Below the pieces are notes generated by a model, which was given only the letters and a program-made list of their open reading frames with translations, was not told the DNA's origin and made no database searches. This document shows positions 8,586 through 17,613 of a stretch of 64,000 nt of DNA, in pieces. Positions within the stretch are counted from its first letter, which is position 1. The number at the start of each line of letters is the position of its first letter. Origin of the DNA: Lentisphaerota bacterium. GTDB taxonomy: Bacteria > Verrucomicrobiota > Kiritimatiellia > UBA8416 > VGWJ01. The stretch covers positions 35,215 to 99,214 of the forward strand of contig VGWJ01000002.1 of the NCBI GenBank assembly GCA_016873635.1, read 5' to 3'. Made by a program: the position numbers and the translations under genes.

Positions 8586-9329
8586 TTACATTGCCATGCC
8601 GCCACTCACCGTCAGCACCTGTCCGGTCATGTACGAGGAGTCCTCGCCGGCCAGGAAGACCACCACCCGCGCCACGTCGCGCGCCGAGCCGAAGCGCTGC
8701 ATCGGTATCGCTTCCAGCATCCGGCGGCGCACGTCCTCGGGCAACGCTTCCGTCATTTTCGTCTCGATGAATCCCGGGGCGACGGCGTTGACGCGAATGC
8801 CGCGCGAGGCCAGCTCCTTGGCCGCCGACTTGGTGAACGCGATCACGCCCGCCTTGGAGGCCGCATAGTTGCACTGCCCCGCGTTTCCGATCAAGCCGAT
8901 AATCGAGGCGATATTCACGATCACGCCGCCGCGCTGCTTCATCATCGGCCGCGTCACCGCCCTGGTGAAAAGGAACGTGCCTTTCAGGTTCACCCGCAGC
9001 ACGGCGTCCCAGTCCTCTTCGCTCATGCGCGCCAGGAACGTGTCGCGCGTGATCCCGGCGTTGTTGACCAGGATATCCAGCCCGCCGAGCGTCTCCGCGG
9101 CGGAGCCAACGGCCGCGGCGACCGCGCCGCCGTCGCCCACGTCCACGGCGATGCGCGCCGCGCGGCGCCCCCGGGCCTCCACCGCCGCCGCCGTTTCCGC
9201 CAGCCAGTCCGCCTGGAGATCGCACAGGGCAAGGTCGGCGCCTTCCGCCGCCAGTTCCTCGGCGATGGCGCGGCCGATGCCGCGCGCCGCCCCGGTCACG
9301 ATCGCCCGCCTGCCTTCCAGAACGCCCAT
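8586..9329 (-). CDS. fabG: 3-oxoacyl-ACP reductase
   Basis: 247 residues, a classical short-chain dehydrogenase. It reduces 3-oxoacyl-ACP with NADPH. It has the [12 protein letters not shown] nucleotide-binding loop, [10 protein letters not shown], the catalytic serine in VNIASIIG, and the YxxxK pair in CNYAASKAG, plus the FabG-typical ending [22 protein letters not shown] site precedes the ATG. It lies between fabD and acpP on the same strand. Confidence 0.96.
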   Translation of the reverse strand: MGVLEGRRAIVTGAARGIGRAIAEELAAEGADLALCDLQADWLAETAAAVEARGRRAARIAVDVGDGGAVAAAVGSAAETLGGLDILVNNAGITRDTFLARMSEEDWDAVLRVNLKGTFLFTRAVTRPMMKQRGGVIVNIASIIGLIGNAGQCNYAASKAGVIAFTKSAAKELASRGIRVNAVAPGFIETKMTEALPEDVRRRMLEAIPMQRFGSARDVARVVVFLAGEDSSYMTGQVLTVSGGMAM

Positions 9330-9366
9330 GCCGTCTCTCCCGCCCGCCGCAACGCGGGCCGCGCTC

Positions 9367-10293
9367 CTACGCCTTCAGGGCTTCGGCGGCCCGCTCCAGC
9401 GAGGAGCAGTCCTGTATGTTATGAAGCGCCGCCGACCTGTCAATCCGCTTAATCAGGCCGGTGACCACGCGGCCCGGCCCGCATTCCGCGTAAACCCTGA
9501 AGCCGCCGTGCATGAACCACTCCACGCACGACAGCCAGCGCACCGGCGAGGTCACCTGCGCGACCATCGTGCGGCGGATCTCCGCCGCCTCGTGCGGACG
9601 GCCCGTGACGTTGGCCACGACGGGCATGCACGGCGGACGGAAAGCAACGGAAGCGAGAAAAGCGTCCAGCCGCCGCGCGGCCGGCGCCATGAGCGAGGAG
9701 TGAAACGCCCCGGCCACGTTCAGGACCACGGTCTTCGCGGCCCCGGCTTCGACCGCCAGCTTCTCCGCGGCCGCGACGGCCGCCCGCTCCCCGGAAAGCA
9801 CGATCTGCTCCGCGGAGTTGACGTTGGCCTTCTCCACGCCCGCGGAAGCGCAGATGGCGTCAATGCGCTCGACCGGCAGCCCGATCACGCTGACCATGCC
9901 GCCCGCGCGCGCCTGGCAGGCCTCCTGCATGAAGCGCCCGCGCGCCTCCAGAACCCGCAGCGTGTCTTCGAACGACAGCGCGCCCGCCGCGTGCAGCGCC
10001 GTCCATTCGCCCAGGCTCAAGCCCGCCGCCGCCGCGAAGCCCGTCCCGCCCAGCTTCACCTCGAGCGCCTTGAGACAGGCCATGCTCGTCACGAAGATCG
10101 CCGGCTGGCAACGGTCGGACCGCGTGAGATCCTCCTCCGGCCCCTCGAAGCAGATCCGCGACAGCGGATATCCCAGGACCTCGTCGGCCCGGGCGAAGAG
10201 GCGCGCGCATTCGGGATACGCCGCCGCGAGGTCCCTGCCCATGCCCGCCGCCTGCGCGCCCTGCCCCGAGAAAACCACCGCACGCTTCGTCAT
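9367..10293 (-). CDS. fabD: Malonyl-CoA:ACP transacylase
   Basis: About 308 residues. It moves malonyl groups from CoA to ACP. Marks are the N-terminal VVFSGQGAQ motif, the active-site serine in AGLSLGEW (a GLSLGE variant of the common GHSLGE), the conserved Arg region ARGRFMQEA, and the catalytic His in AGAFHSSLM. The ATG at 10293 (MTKRAVVF) lies two bases after the fabH stop. The longer frame to 10323 overlaps fabH and is rejected as a start. Confidence 0.95.
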   Translation of the reverse strand: MTKRAVVFSGQGAQAAGMGRDLAAAYPECARLFARADEVLGYPLSRICFEGPEEDLTRSDRCQPAIFVTSMACLKALEVKLGGTGFAAAAGLSLGEWTALHAAGALSFEDTLRVLEARGRFMQEACQARAGGMVSVIGLPVERIDAICASAGVEKANVNSAEQIVLSGERAAVAAAEKLAVEAGAAKTVVLNVAGAFHSSLMAPAARRLDAFLASVAFRPPCMPVVANVTGRPHEAAEIRRTMVAQVTSPVRWLSCVEWFMHGGFRVYAECGPGRVVTGLIKRIDRSAALHNIQDCSSLERAAEALKA

Positions 10294-10295
10294 GT

Positions 10296-11303
10296 CTACC
10301 ACTCCATCACCGTGGCGCCCCACGTGAATCCGCCCCCGAAAGCCACGAACAGCACGATATCGCCTTTCTTCAGCTTGCCGCCGCGGGCGGCCTCGTCGAG
10401 GCAGACGGGCACGGAAGCCGCCGACAGATTCCCCACCCGATCCAGGTTGACGATGAACTTGTCCATGCAGTCGCCCAGGCGGCTGGCGATGGCGCTGATG
10501 ATCCGCATGTTGGCCTGGTGCGGTATGACCCAGTCCACGTCGTCAATGGTCATTCCGCAGCGCTGCAGCGCCTTCTGCCCGGCGTCGCACATGTAGCGCA
10601 CGGCATGCTTGAACACCTCGTTGCCGGTCATCTTCATGTAGTGCAGGCGCCGGTCGAGGGTGGCCGGGCTGGCGGGGTTGCGGCTGCCGCCGCCGGGCAG
10701 GTTCAGCAGTTCGGCCAGCGCGCCGTCGGAACCCATGTGGGACGCCATGATGCCCCGCCCCGCGTCCGCGCGCCGCATGACCACCGCGCCCGCCCCGTCG
10801 CCGAAGAGCACGCAGGTGGCGCGGTCCCGCCAGTCGGTGATGCAACTCAGCTTTTCCGCCCCGATGACCAGCGCCGTGCGCACGGAGCCTTCCGCGATCA
10901 GCGCCCGCGCCGCGTCCATGCCGTAGAGAAAACCCGAGCAGGCCGCCGACAGGTCCATGCAGTAAGCGTTGCGCGCGCCGAGGCGGTCCTGCACGAAGCA
11001 GGCCGTGTTGGGAAAGAACATGTCCGGCGTGATCGTGGCCACGACGATCAGGTCCGCTTCCTCGGGCGTCACGCCGGCGTTCCGCATGGCGCGGCGCGCG
11101 GCTTCCGTCGCCATGTCGGACGAGGCCTCGTCGTCGCGGGCGATGTGCCGCTCGCTGATGCCCGTCCGCGTTCGGATCCACTCGTCGGAGGTCTCGACCA
11201 TCTTTTCCAGGTCGTGGTTGGTGAGCACGCGTTCCGGCAGGTACGAGCCGGTGCCGACGATCGTCACCGGCCTGGCATTCCGAACTGGATCACTGGCACT
11301 CAT
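10296..11303 (-). CDS. fabH: Beta-ketoacyl-ACP synthase III
   Basis: About 335 residues. It starts fatty-acid synthesis by condensing acetyl-CoA (or another acyl-CoA primer) with malonyl-ACP. The catalytic Cys is in DLSAACSGFLYG, the His in WVIPHQANMRI and the Asn in VGNLSAASVP. The ATG at 11303 overlaps the plsX stop as ATGA. A longer frame reaching 11432 is plsX sequence in another frame and is excluded. Confidence 0.96.
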   Translation of the reverse strand: MSASDPVRNARPVTIVGTGSYLPERVLTNHDLEKMVETSDEWIRTRTGISERHIARDDEASSDMATEAARRAMRNAGVTPEEADLIVVATITPDMFFPNTACFVQDRLGARNAYCMDLSAACSGFLYGMDAARALIAEGSVRTALVIGAEKLSCITDWRDRATCVLFGDGAGAVVMRRADAGRGIMASHMGSDGALAELLNLPGGGSRNPASPATLDRRLHYMKMTGNEVFKHAVRYMCDAGQKALQRCGMTIDDVDWVIPHQANMRIISAIASRLGDCMDKFIVNLDRVGNLSAASVPVCLDEAARGGKLKKGDIVLFVAFGGGFTWGATVMEW

Positions 11304-12307
11304 CTTTTCAGCCCGCCGCGCGCCAGCTCGCCGGCGATCAGACCGCCGATCTGCTGGTGCACCGACTCCGACGCCACGCGGATGGCGTGGAAAATGGCGC
11401 GGGATGATGACGCGCCGTGCGTGATAATACAAACACCGTTAACGCCGAGCAGGGGCGCGCCCCCGTACATCTCGGGGTCCATGCGCCGCTTCATCGTGCG
11501 GAAAGCGCCGTACAGCAGCGCCGAGCCCAGCATCCGCACGGGGTTGCTGGTGAGCTCCTGCTTCATCCAATGGCTGATCGCGTGGGCCACGCTTTCGCTG
11601 GTCTTCAGGACGATATTGCCGACAAAGCCGTCGCAGACCACGACGTCGGTGTGGCCCTCGAACAGGTCGTGGCCTTCCACGTTGCCCGCGAACTTCAGGG
11701 GCGCCTCGCTGAGCAGCTTGAAAGTCTCCTTGGTGGTCTCGTTGCCCTTGATGTCCTCGCCGCCGATGCTCAGCAGCCCGACCGCGGGTTCCGGGCGGCC
11801 CAGGATGACGCGCGAATAGACGCTGCCCATGACCGCGAACTGGGCCAGATGCAGCGGTGTGCAGTCGATCGTGGCGCCGGCGTCGAGCAGCACCAAGGGA
11901 TGGCGCTGCGTGGGCAAAACCGCGGCGATGGCCGGCCGCTCCACGCCTTCCAGGGTGCGCAGCTTCAGGGTGGCGGCCACGACCACCGCGCCGGTGTTGC
12001 CCGCCGAGACGACCGCGTCGGCCTCGCCCTGCTTGACCAGGTCCACGGCGCGGCCGATGGACGAATCCTTCTTCCTGCGAATCGCCAGGGCGGGCGTTTC
12101 GTCCATGCCCACGACTTCGGCGGCGTGCCGGATCTCGATGCGGGGCGAGACGGGGCCGTGCCGCTGCAGCTCGCCGCGCACGGCCTGCTCGTCGCCCACC
12201 AGGATGAGGCGGTCGAAACCTTGCAGGTCGCGCGCCGCGGCGGCCGCGCCCGCGACGACTTCACGCGGCGCGTAGTCGCCGCCCATGGCGTCAACGGCAA
12301 TCCTCAT
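11300..12307 (-). CDS. plsX: Phosphate acyltransferase PlsX
   Basis: 335 residues. It makes acyl-phosphate from acyl-ACP for the PlsY route of phospholipid synthesis. It opens with MRIAVDAMGGDYAPREVVAG, the family signature, and later has GNTGAVVVAATLKL, IGGEDIKGNETTKE and DGFVGNIVLKTSE. A GGGAGAG site precedes the ATG, 16 bases after rpmF. The stop overlaps fabH. The rpmF-plsX-fabH order is widely conserved. Confidence 0.97.
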   Translation of the reverse strand: MRIAVDAMGGDYAPREVVAGAAAAARDLQGFDRLILVGDEQAVRGELQRHGPVSPRIEIRHAAEVVGMDETPALAIRRKKDSSIGRAVDLVKQGEADAVVSAGNTGAVVVAATLKLRTLEGVERPAIAAVLPTQRHPLVLLDAGATIDCTPLHLAQFAVMGSVYSRVILGRPEPAVGLLSIGGEDIKGNETTKETFKLLSEAPLKFAGNVEGHDLFEGHTDVVVCDGFVGNIVLKTSESVAHAISHWMKQELTSNPVRMLGSALLYGAFRTMKRRMDPEMYGGAPLLGVNGVCIITHGASSSRAIFHAIRVASESVHQQIGGLIAGELARGGLKR

Positions 12308-12323
12308 GCAGGCTCTCCCGGCC

Positions 12324-12509
12324 CTAGGCCTCGGTGTCCACGCTGACCACGGGACGGCCGCGGTAGGCGCCGCACGCGGGACAAACCCGGTGCGGGCGGC
12401 GCGGAGCGCCGCAGGCGGGGCACGGACTCACGGCAATTGCCGCGTGCCGGTGCGAACGCTTGCGCATGCGGATTCGGCTCTTGGACTTCTTCCTTTTCGG
12501 TACGGCCAT
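12324..12509 (-). CDS. rpmF: Large-subunit ribosomal protein bL32
   Basis: 61 residues beginning MAVPKRKKSKSRIRMRKRSH, the L32 N-terminus, followed by a four-cysteine zinc ribbon (CPACG, CPACG). It is strongly basic. GAGGAGAGG precedes the ATG. It lies between the yceD-like gene and plsX, its usual position. Confidence 0.96.
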   Translation of the reverse strand: MAVPKRKKSKSRIRMRKRSHRHAAIAVSPCPACGAPRRPHRVCPACGAYRGRPVVSVDTEA

Positions 12510-12595
12510 GCTGCCTCTCCTCGCCGCGCCCGGCGGAGCTGCCTCCTCCGGCGCGGAGCATCACGCCGACGGACCCCGCGGGCCCGACGGCGGCG

Positions 12596-13057
12596 TTATT
12601 CCCCTTCATCCAGGCCGTCCAGCGCCGCCCACCGGACCTCTTCCGTCGGCCGGCACCCGCACCGGCCCGCGTTCAGGTTCGCGCCGCATTGCGGACACAG
12701 GCCCCGGCACTGCGCGCGGCACACCGGATGGCTGGGAAAGGCGAGGAGGATAGCTTCCCGCATGGCGGGGGTCAAGTCCACAGAGGCCCCCGGATTCGAC
12801 AGCTCCTGCGTGAAGACGAAAGCGGGCTCCTCGGCCTCGTAGGCGAACATCTCGCCGCAGCGCCCGCAGCGGAAGCGCACCCGCGCGCCCACCCGCCCGC
12901 GCACGACCATCTCACGGCCCACCAGGCAAACGGTCAGGTCGTAGCGCAGCGGACCGTCCGGCTGCGCGGCGTCCTCCCGCAAGTCCAGGGCCGCCGGCTC
13001 TTCCGTGCCGCGTACGGCAAGCCCGCCCCTCGGCAGCCGGCCGGCGTCAATGCGCAT
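12596..13057 (-). CDS. YceD-family (DUF177) protein
   Basis: 153 residues. DUF177/YceD proteins are coupled to rpmF in many bacteria and are linked to 23S rRNA accumulation. Two cysteine pairs are seen, FRCGRCGEMF in the middle and CRGLCPQCGANLN plus GRCGC near the C-terminus, the latter being the typical DUF177 zinc-binding end. The ATG overlaps the coaD 3' end by 11 bases. The assignment rests on position and the cysteine pattern. Confidence 0.85.
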   Translation of the reverse strand: MRIDAGRLPRGGLAVRGTEEPAALDLREDAAQPDGPLRYDLTVCLVGREMVVRGRVGARVRFRCGRCGEMFAYEAEEPAFVFTQELSNPGASVDLTPAMREAILLAFPSHPVCRAQCRGLCPQCGANLNAGRCGCRPTEEVRWAALDGLDEGE

Positions 13058-13535
13058 GCCCGAACTTCCTTCTCAGCATCCGCTCCACCGGCTCCGGGAC
13101 AAACTCGCCGGTCTCGCCGCCGAAGAGGGCCACTTCCCGCACGGTGCTGGAACTGACGTAGCTGTGGCTTTCCTTGGGCATCATGAACAGCGTCTCGATC
13201 TCGGGCGCCAGCTTCCGGTTGGTCAGGGCCATCTGGAACTCGAACTCGAAATCGGAATAGGCCCGCAGCCCCCGGATCAGCACCCGCGCGCCCTTCCTGC
13301 GGGCGAACTCGACCAGCAGCCCGTCGAAAGCCTCGACGGTCACGTTGTCCATTCCGGCCACGACCTCGCGCGCCATGGCCATGCGCTCCTCGGCGCTGAA
13401 CAGGTTGTCCTTGGGCGGAGCCGCGGCCACGGCCAGGATCAGGCGGTCGAAGATCTCCGCGCCGCGCTCGATCAGGTCCAGGTGCCCCAGGGTCATGGGA
13501 TCGAATGTGCCCGCGTATATCGCCAGATCAGTCAT
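13047..13535 (-). CDS. coaD: Phosphopantetheine adenylyltransferase
   Basis: About 162 residues. It makes dephospho-CoA from 4'-phosphopantetheine and ATP. Signatures are the N-terminal AIYAGTFDPMTLGHLDLI with the TxGH nucleotidyl-transfer motif, RGLRAYSDFEFE, and the C-terminal YVSSSTVREVALFGG. A GAGGGAG site precedes the ATG, which overlaps the rsmD stop as ATGA. CoA and the ACP prosthetic group connect it to the fab genes downstream. Confidence 0.96.
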   Translation of the reverse strand: MTDLAIYAGTFDPMTLGHLDLIERGAEIFDRLILAVAAAPPKDNLFSAEERMAMAREVVAGMDNVTVEAFDGLLVEFARRKGARVLIRGLRAYSDFEFEFQMALTNRKLAPEIETLFMMPKESHSYVSSSTVREVALFGGETGEFVPEPVERMLRRKFGHAH

Positions 13536-14077
13536 TGCTTCTCCCTCGCGTAGAACCGCAGACAAGTTTCGCCGTAGGTGCGCTCATCCGTCAACGACCA
13601 ACTTGCGGCCGCCGGGGCGGCTTCGCCGGCCGCCTGCTCGACGACGACGAGGCCTTCGCCCGCGACGACGCCGGCGCCGCCCAGCGCGTCAAGCAGCCTT
13701 TCACGCCGGTCCAGCGTGCCGTACGGCGGGTCGGCGAATACCAGGTCGAACGGACCGCCCGGCAACCCCCGCCGCAGCGCGCCGCGAACGTCCGCCGCCA
13801 CGACGGTCCCGCCGCCGCACAGATCCGCCACGTTGCGGCGCAGGTATTGCAGCGCGCGGCGGCCGGACTCCACCCACACGACCCGGGCCGCGCCGCGGCT
13901 GTGCGCTTCGATGCCCACCGCGCCGGTGCCGGCAAACAGGTCCAGAAACGCCGCGCCGGCCACGCGCCCCGCCAGGATGGAGAAGAGCGCCTCCCGCACG
14001 CGGTCCTGCGTGGGCCGCACCCCCGAGCGGGGCGCGGCCAGACGCCGCCCGCGCAATGTCCCTCCGGTCACACGCAT
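13532..14077 (-). CDS. rsmD: 16S rRNA (guanine-966-N2)-methyltransferase
   Basis: About 181 residues. It opens with MRVTGGTLRGRRLAAP, typical of RsmD, then has RPTQDRVREALFSIL, the SAM-binding FLDLFAGTGAVGIEA, and the catalytic FADPPYG motif for N2-guanine methylation. The ATG at 14077 is preceded by GAGGT; an extension to 14167 is low-complexity Arg/Ala sequence. The stop overlaps coaD. The rsmD-coaD pairing is common. Confidence 0.93.
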   Translation of the reverse strand: MRVTGGTLRGRRLAAPRSGVRPTQDRVREALFSILAGRVAGAAFLDLFAGTGAVGIEAHSRGAARVVWVESGRRALQYLRRNVADLCGGGTVVAADVRGALRRGLPGGPFDLVFADPPYGTLDRRERLLDALGGAGVVAGEGLVVVEQAAGEAAPAAASWSLTDERTYGETCLRFYAREKQ

Positions 14078-14163
14078 CCGAACTGACCTCGCGTACGGCG
14101 CCGGCGTCCCGCCGGCATGCCGCGCCGGGCGACCGGCGCGACGCCGGCGCCGCAACGCATGCT

Positions 14164-14745
14164 TCACGGGCTCAGGATGGCCGTGAGGCCGCGCCGCACG
14201 ATCATCACCCCGATCGCGGCCAGCAGCAGGCCGGCCACCTTGGAAATGGCCTTCGACCCGGCTTTGCCCAGAAAGGCGTGCAGCCGTTCCGCATGGTGAA
14301 AGACCACGCCCGCGATGAGGATGTTAACGATCAACGCCGCGGCCGTGGGCGCGACGCCGTGCTGATTCAACAGCAGGATCGAAGTCGTCAGCACGGCCGG
14401 GCCCGTGATCAGGGGAACGCCGATCGGCACGGCGCCCAGGCTGTCGGGGTCAACCTGCCGCCTGCTCTTCTCGGCGCTGAGCATGTCGCTCATCGAGACG
14501 ACAAACAGCAGCGTCCCGCCGGCGATCATGAAATCGGCGATCGTGATGCCCAGCAGCCGCAGCACGGCGCTGCCCACCGCCAGGAAGAGCAGCGCCACCG
14601 CGCCGGCCGTGATCACGGACTGCCGCAGGACGCGCGGCACGGCGGCGCGATCCAGGTCCTGCGTCAGACCGATGAACAGCGGCAGCACGCCGAAAGCGTC
14701 CACCGCCACGAACAGCGGCACAAAACACAGCCAGAAGTCTTTCAC
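14164..14745 (-). CDS. MarC-family integral membrane protein
   Basis: 193 residues with about six hydrophobic segments. The N-terminus (FVAVDAFGVLPLFIGLT) and the PIGVPLITGPAVLTT segment are typical of MarC/UPF0056 proteins, whose transport role is unproven. The start is a GTG at 14745. It is the first gene of the same-strand run leading into rsmD, with an 86-base gap, so it may be co-transcribed. Confidence 0.85.
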   Translation of the reverse strand: MKDFWLCFVPLFVAVDAFGVLPLFIGLTQDLDRAAVPRVLRQSVITAGAVALLFLAVGSAVLRLLGITIADFMIAGGTLLFVVSMSDMLSAEKSRRQVDPDSLGAVPIGVPLITGPAVLTTSILLLNQHGVAPTAAALIVNILIAGVVFHHAERLHAFLGKAGSKAISKVAGLLLAAIGVMIVRRGLTAILSP

Positions 14746-15137
14746 CGTTGTCCCGCATCCTAGGGTCCGCCCCCCGCCGCGTCAACTGCGGCTTGTTCGC
14801 GTCGGCGCAGGGCCTCCCACCGGGAAACTCTCACCCCCGCACGCAATCACTTCGTCGTCCGGGTGCGGCGCCAGCGCCGGAATGCGGTCGGCGGCGGAGA
14901 ACACAGGGGGGGTTGCCTCGAACGCTCCGTTGTCCGGCGTGCATCCGCCGAAGACGCACAGGCATGCCGCGTCCCGGCGCTTCGCGTGGCGCTCCGCGCG
15001 GCATGCGCTCCGGGCGCCGTCCGTTCCGTTCGCGCTGCGCGGCGTAACCCGGCAAACAAACGCCATGCTTGCCGTAAAGCAACGGTCTGCGGTTGCTTCT
15101 TTGTCCGACGTTCCCACCTGGAAGCCCGCGCCATTGC
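14746..15137. other. Structured intergenic region, no convincing gene
   Basis: This gap of about 390 bases is rich in inverted repeats. GCATGCCGCG at 14962-14971 pairs perfectly with 14997-15006. CGGCAA/TTGCCG flank the segment near 15052-15076, and AAGCAAC/GTTGCTT flank GGTCTGCG near 15080-15102. Several short frames cross it on both strands, but they have no ribosome-binding site and resemble nothing known. It may be a dispersed non-coding repeat or a structured RNA; no terminator-like T-run is present. Confidence 0.4.
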
Positions 15138-16985
15138 TCACGGCGTGCGTCTGCGGCGCGAGAGCAGCACGATGTCGCGCAGCTGTTCCGCGTTTCTGGC
15201 GTTCATCCAGCGGTCCTCGAACCCCTCTTCCTGGACAATATGCGCGATCGCCACCAGCGCCTTGAGATGAAACTGGCGCTGATCGCTCGTCCCGGCCAGG
15301 ACAAACGCCGCGCGCACGGGAGGGCCCAGCTCGGAGAAGCGCACCCCGGGCAGGCTGCGCACAAGCGCAAGCTCGAAAAGATCGTGGCCTTCGATGATGA
15401 CGTGGGGGATGGCCAGCCCCGGCCGGATCTCGGTGCTGGACTCGCGCTCCCGGGCGATGAACAGCTCCAGAAGGCGTTCGGAGGGTATGTTCAGCCGGCG
15501 CGACAGTGCCGCGGCAAGCCGCTCGAAAAGCTGCATGGCGGTCGCCGCTTCGGGAAGATCGAGCACCAAAGCGCCCCGCACGATCTCGTCGAAACGGTCC
15601 GGCTGGATGTTGTCCCGCTCCAGCGCGACCGCGATCAGCTCGTCCTCCAGGCCCGACCGCTTGAACTGCTTCGAGACTGCCGCCCGGGCGAGATAGACGA
15701 TCGCGGATTCCCGGTGCACCCTTCGCTGCACGTAGAGACCGTACCAGAGACTCCCCGTCCCCAGAAACGCCGCCGTCAGCAGCAGGGGCGTGGTTCCCAT
15801 GTCGAAGATTATGAAGGCGTACACCGCGATGCCCGCCAGCGGCAGCCACGGACACAGCGGCATCCGGAAGGAAGGCTGGTACCCCTGCATGCCGGCGCGG
15901 CGCATGACCACCACCGCCGCGTTGAGGAGGGCAAATGAGATGAGGAACATGGTCGAGGCCGTCTTGGCCAGCTCTTCAACGGAAAGGAAGGCGATCACGA
16001 GCGCCATGAAGACGCTCGTGATCAGAATTGCCGGCACGGGCGTGCCGAAGCGCGCATGAGTGCGGGCAAGAAAGCCGGGCGCCAGGCCGTCGCGACTCAT
16101 GGCCAACGGAGAACGCGAAGCCGCGAGGATGCCGGCGTTGGCCGTGGTCGCGTAGGCGAGAAACGCGCCCAGCGCCACGACCGCCGCCCCCGTCGCGCCG
16201 GTCGAAGCCGCCGCGCCCTCGGCGAGAGGCGCGAGGCTGCCGGCGAGCCGCGCAGGCTCCAGAACGCCCACCGTAACAAACACCACCGCGACGTACAGCA
16301 CGTTGACCACGCCGAACGCCAGGAACATGCCCAAGGGTATGTTGCGCCGGGGGTTTTCCACTTCTTCGGAAACGTCGACGACCTTCGTCAGCCCGCCGTA
16401 GGAGACGAAGACCATCCCCGTAACCGCCAGGAACGCCCGCCAGTCACCGGCAAAAAAAAGCGCGAAACGGCGCGGCGCGACCGCCGGCGCGCCGCCAAGA
16501 ACGAAGAAGACGAGGCTGGCGACCAGGAGCCCGACCAGAACGTTCTGCGCGCGCCCCGTGCCTTTCACGGATACCAGATTGAGCGCCGTGAAGACGAGGC
16601 ACGTGGCCAGCGCGCCGAGCCGCACGGCCAGTTCGCCGGCCGCCGGGTTGATTAGAAGGATCAGCGCCCCCATTCCCACGCAGGCGAAGGCTGCCTTCAG
16701 GCCGATGCACAACCACGAGATCAGTCCCGCCAAGGTGCCGGCGAAGGCGCCCAGGCTACGCTCGACAACGAAGTAGCTGCCGCCCGATCTGGGCATGGCG
16801 GTGGAAAGCTCGGCCTGCGCGAACATGGCGGGAATATTGAGGAGCCCGGCCAGAAAGTAGGCCAGGATGACGCTCGGCCCCGTCTTCGCGAAGGCAAGCC
16901 CCGGCAGAACAAACAGTCCGGAGCTGATCATCGCGCCGGACGCCACGCTGAAAACGCTCAGCAGGCCGAGCTTCCTCTGCAGCAT
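15138..16985 (-). CDS. APC-superfamily amino-acid permease fused to a PTS EIIA-like domain
   Basis: 615 residues. The first 440 or so hold about twelve membrane segments; the opening FSVASGAMISSGLFVLPG is the APC transporter signature. Residues about 470-615 form a soluble domain of the fructose/nitrogen EIIA type, with the phosphorylatable His in LAIPH (about residue 528) after a region like EIIA helices (ERLLELFIARERESS). Such fusions are thought to be controlled by a phosphotransfer chain or to use the domain as a sensor. The ATG at 16985 has GGAG eight bases upstream; the frame to 17243 is rejected because it overlaps the next gene. Confidence 0.85.
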   Translation of the reverse strand: MLQRKLGLLSVFSVASGAMISSGLFVLPGLAFAKTGPSVILAYFLAGLLNIPAMFAQAELSTAMPRSGGSYFVVERSLGAFAGTLAGLISWLCIGLKAAFACVGMGALILLINPAAGELAVRLGALATCLVFTALNLVSVKGTGRAQNVLVGLLVASLVFFVLGGAPAVAPRRFALFFAGDWRAFLAVTGMVFVSYGGLTKVVDVSEEVENPRRNIPLGMFLAFGVVNVLYVAVVFVTVGVLEPARLAGSLAPLAEGAAASTGATGAAVVALGAFLAYATTANAGILAASRSPLAMSRDGLAPGFLARTHARFGTPVPAILITSVFMALVIAFLSVEELAKTASTMFLISFALLNAAVVVMRRAGMQGYQPSFRMPLCPWLPLAGIAVYAFIIFDMGTTPLLLTAAFLGTGSLWYGLYVQRRVHRESAIVYLARAAVSKQFKRSGLEDELIAVALERDNIQPDRFDEIVRGALVLDLPEAATAMQLFERLAAALSRRLNIPSERLLELFIARERESSTEIRPGLAIPHVIIEGHDLFELALVRSLPGVRFSELGPPVRAAFVLAGTSDQRQFHLKALVAIAHIVQEEGFEDRWMNARNAEQLRDIVLLSRRRRTP

Positions 16986-17061
16986 TGCGGCGTCTCCCGC
17001 CCATGACCTTTCTTGTGACCCCTGCGCGGCGCCCCCGCGGCTACTATGCGCTTTCGCGCCT

Positions 17062-17352
17062 TCACTTGTACATGGCAAATTCGAGGTAGGCGCGCACGGC
17101 CAGGGCGCGATGCTCGCCCAGCGCCATGTTGTATTCGTTGCTGCCGCGCTCGTCGCAGTGGCCCTCGGACACGAACTCCGAGAGGCGCAGCACGTCCTGC
17201 TCGAGGGCCCGGGACTCGCGCCGGAAATGCTCGGCCGCGTCATACCACGGCAACGCCGTCAGGGGCGCCGCCGCCAACGCGATCGGCAGCACCAGCCGCG
17301 TCCGCGGGCTCGATTCCGCCGGCAGCCCGATGCGCCTGTCTTTCCTGTTCAA
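17062..17352 (-). CDS. Truncated OmpA/Pal-like peptidoglycan-binding protein
   Basis: About 96 residues. A hydrophobic segment ([12 protein letters not shown]) is followed by [16 protein letters not shown] and then [20 protein letters not shown], the core of the OmpA/Pal peptidoglycan-binding motif with its Asp and Arg. The protein stops soon after (AYLEFAMYK), about 35 residues before the domain should end. The start chosen is a TTG at 17352 that overlaps the upstream TGA and has AGAGGAG before it; a GTG at 17373 is the alternative. It is probably a decayed pal-like gene, or a very small variant. Confidence 0.6.
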   Translation of the reverse strand: MNRKDRRIGLPAESSPRTRLVLPIALAAAPLTALPWYDAAEHFRRESRALEQDVLRLSEFVSEGHCDERGSNEYNMALGEHRALAVRAYLEFAMYK

Positions 17353-17597
17353 GTCGTCTCCTCTTCGCGCCACTGCTCGCGGAGTCTTTGAAACCGGCTT
17401 TCGTACACCATCGTGAACAGATCCCTCTTGCGTGGGAAGAGGCGTTCCGCTTCCCGGCGCAGTTTTTCGATGCGGATCTCGATGTCGATCCAGGGAAGAT
17501 CGGTGTTCACTATCAGCCGGCGGATATCGTCCGCCTCGCGCTGAAAGGCCCGCAGGCAGCGCGCCTCCCGCTTGATCTGGTCTTCCCGCGATTCCAT
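17349..17597 (-). CDS. Small charged helical protein of unknown function
   Basis: 82 residues, rich in Arg, Glu and Leu, predicted mostly helical and possibly coiled coil, with no signal or membrane segment. It includes the patch [19 protein letters not shown]. It is not recognised. It starts with ATG 16 bases after the YgiQ-like gene and its stop overlaps the OmpA-like start, so the three may be one transcript. Confidence 0.6.
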   Translation of the reverse strand: MESREDQIKREARCLRAFQREADDIRRLIVNTDLPWIDIEIRIEKLRREAERLFPRKRDLFTMVYESRFQRLREQWREEETT

Positions 17598-17613
17598 GCG
17601 TCCGGCCCTGTTT

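Noticed and set aside
14831..15082. An 83-codon minus-strand frame in the gap before the permease
   Set aside because: It has no ribosome-binding site, is Arg/Gly-rich and overlaps several palindromes. Better seen as non-coding.
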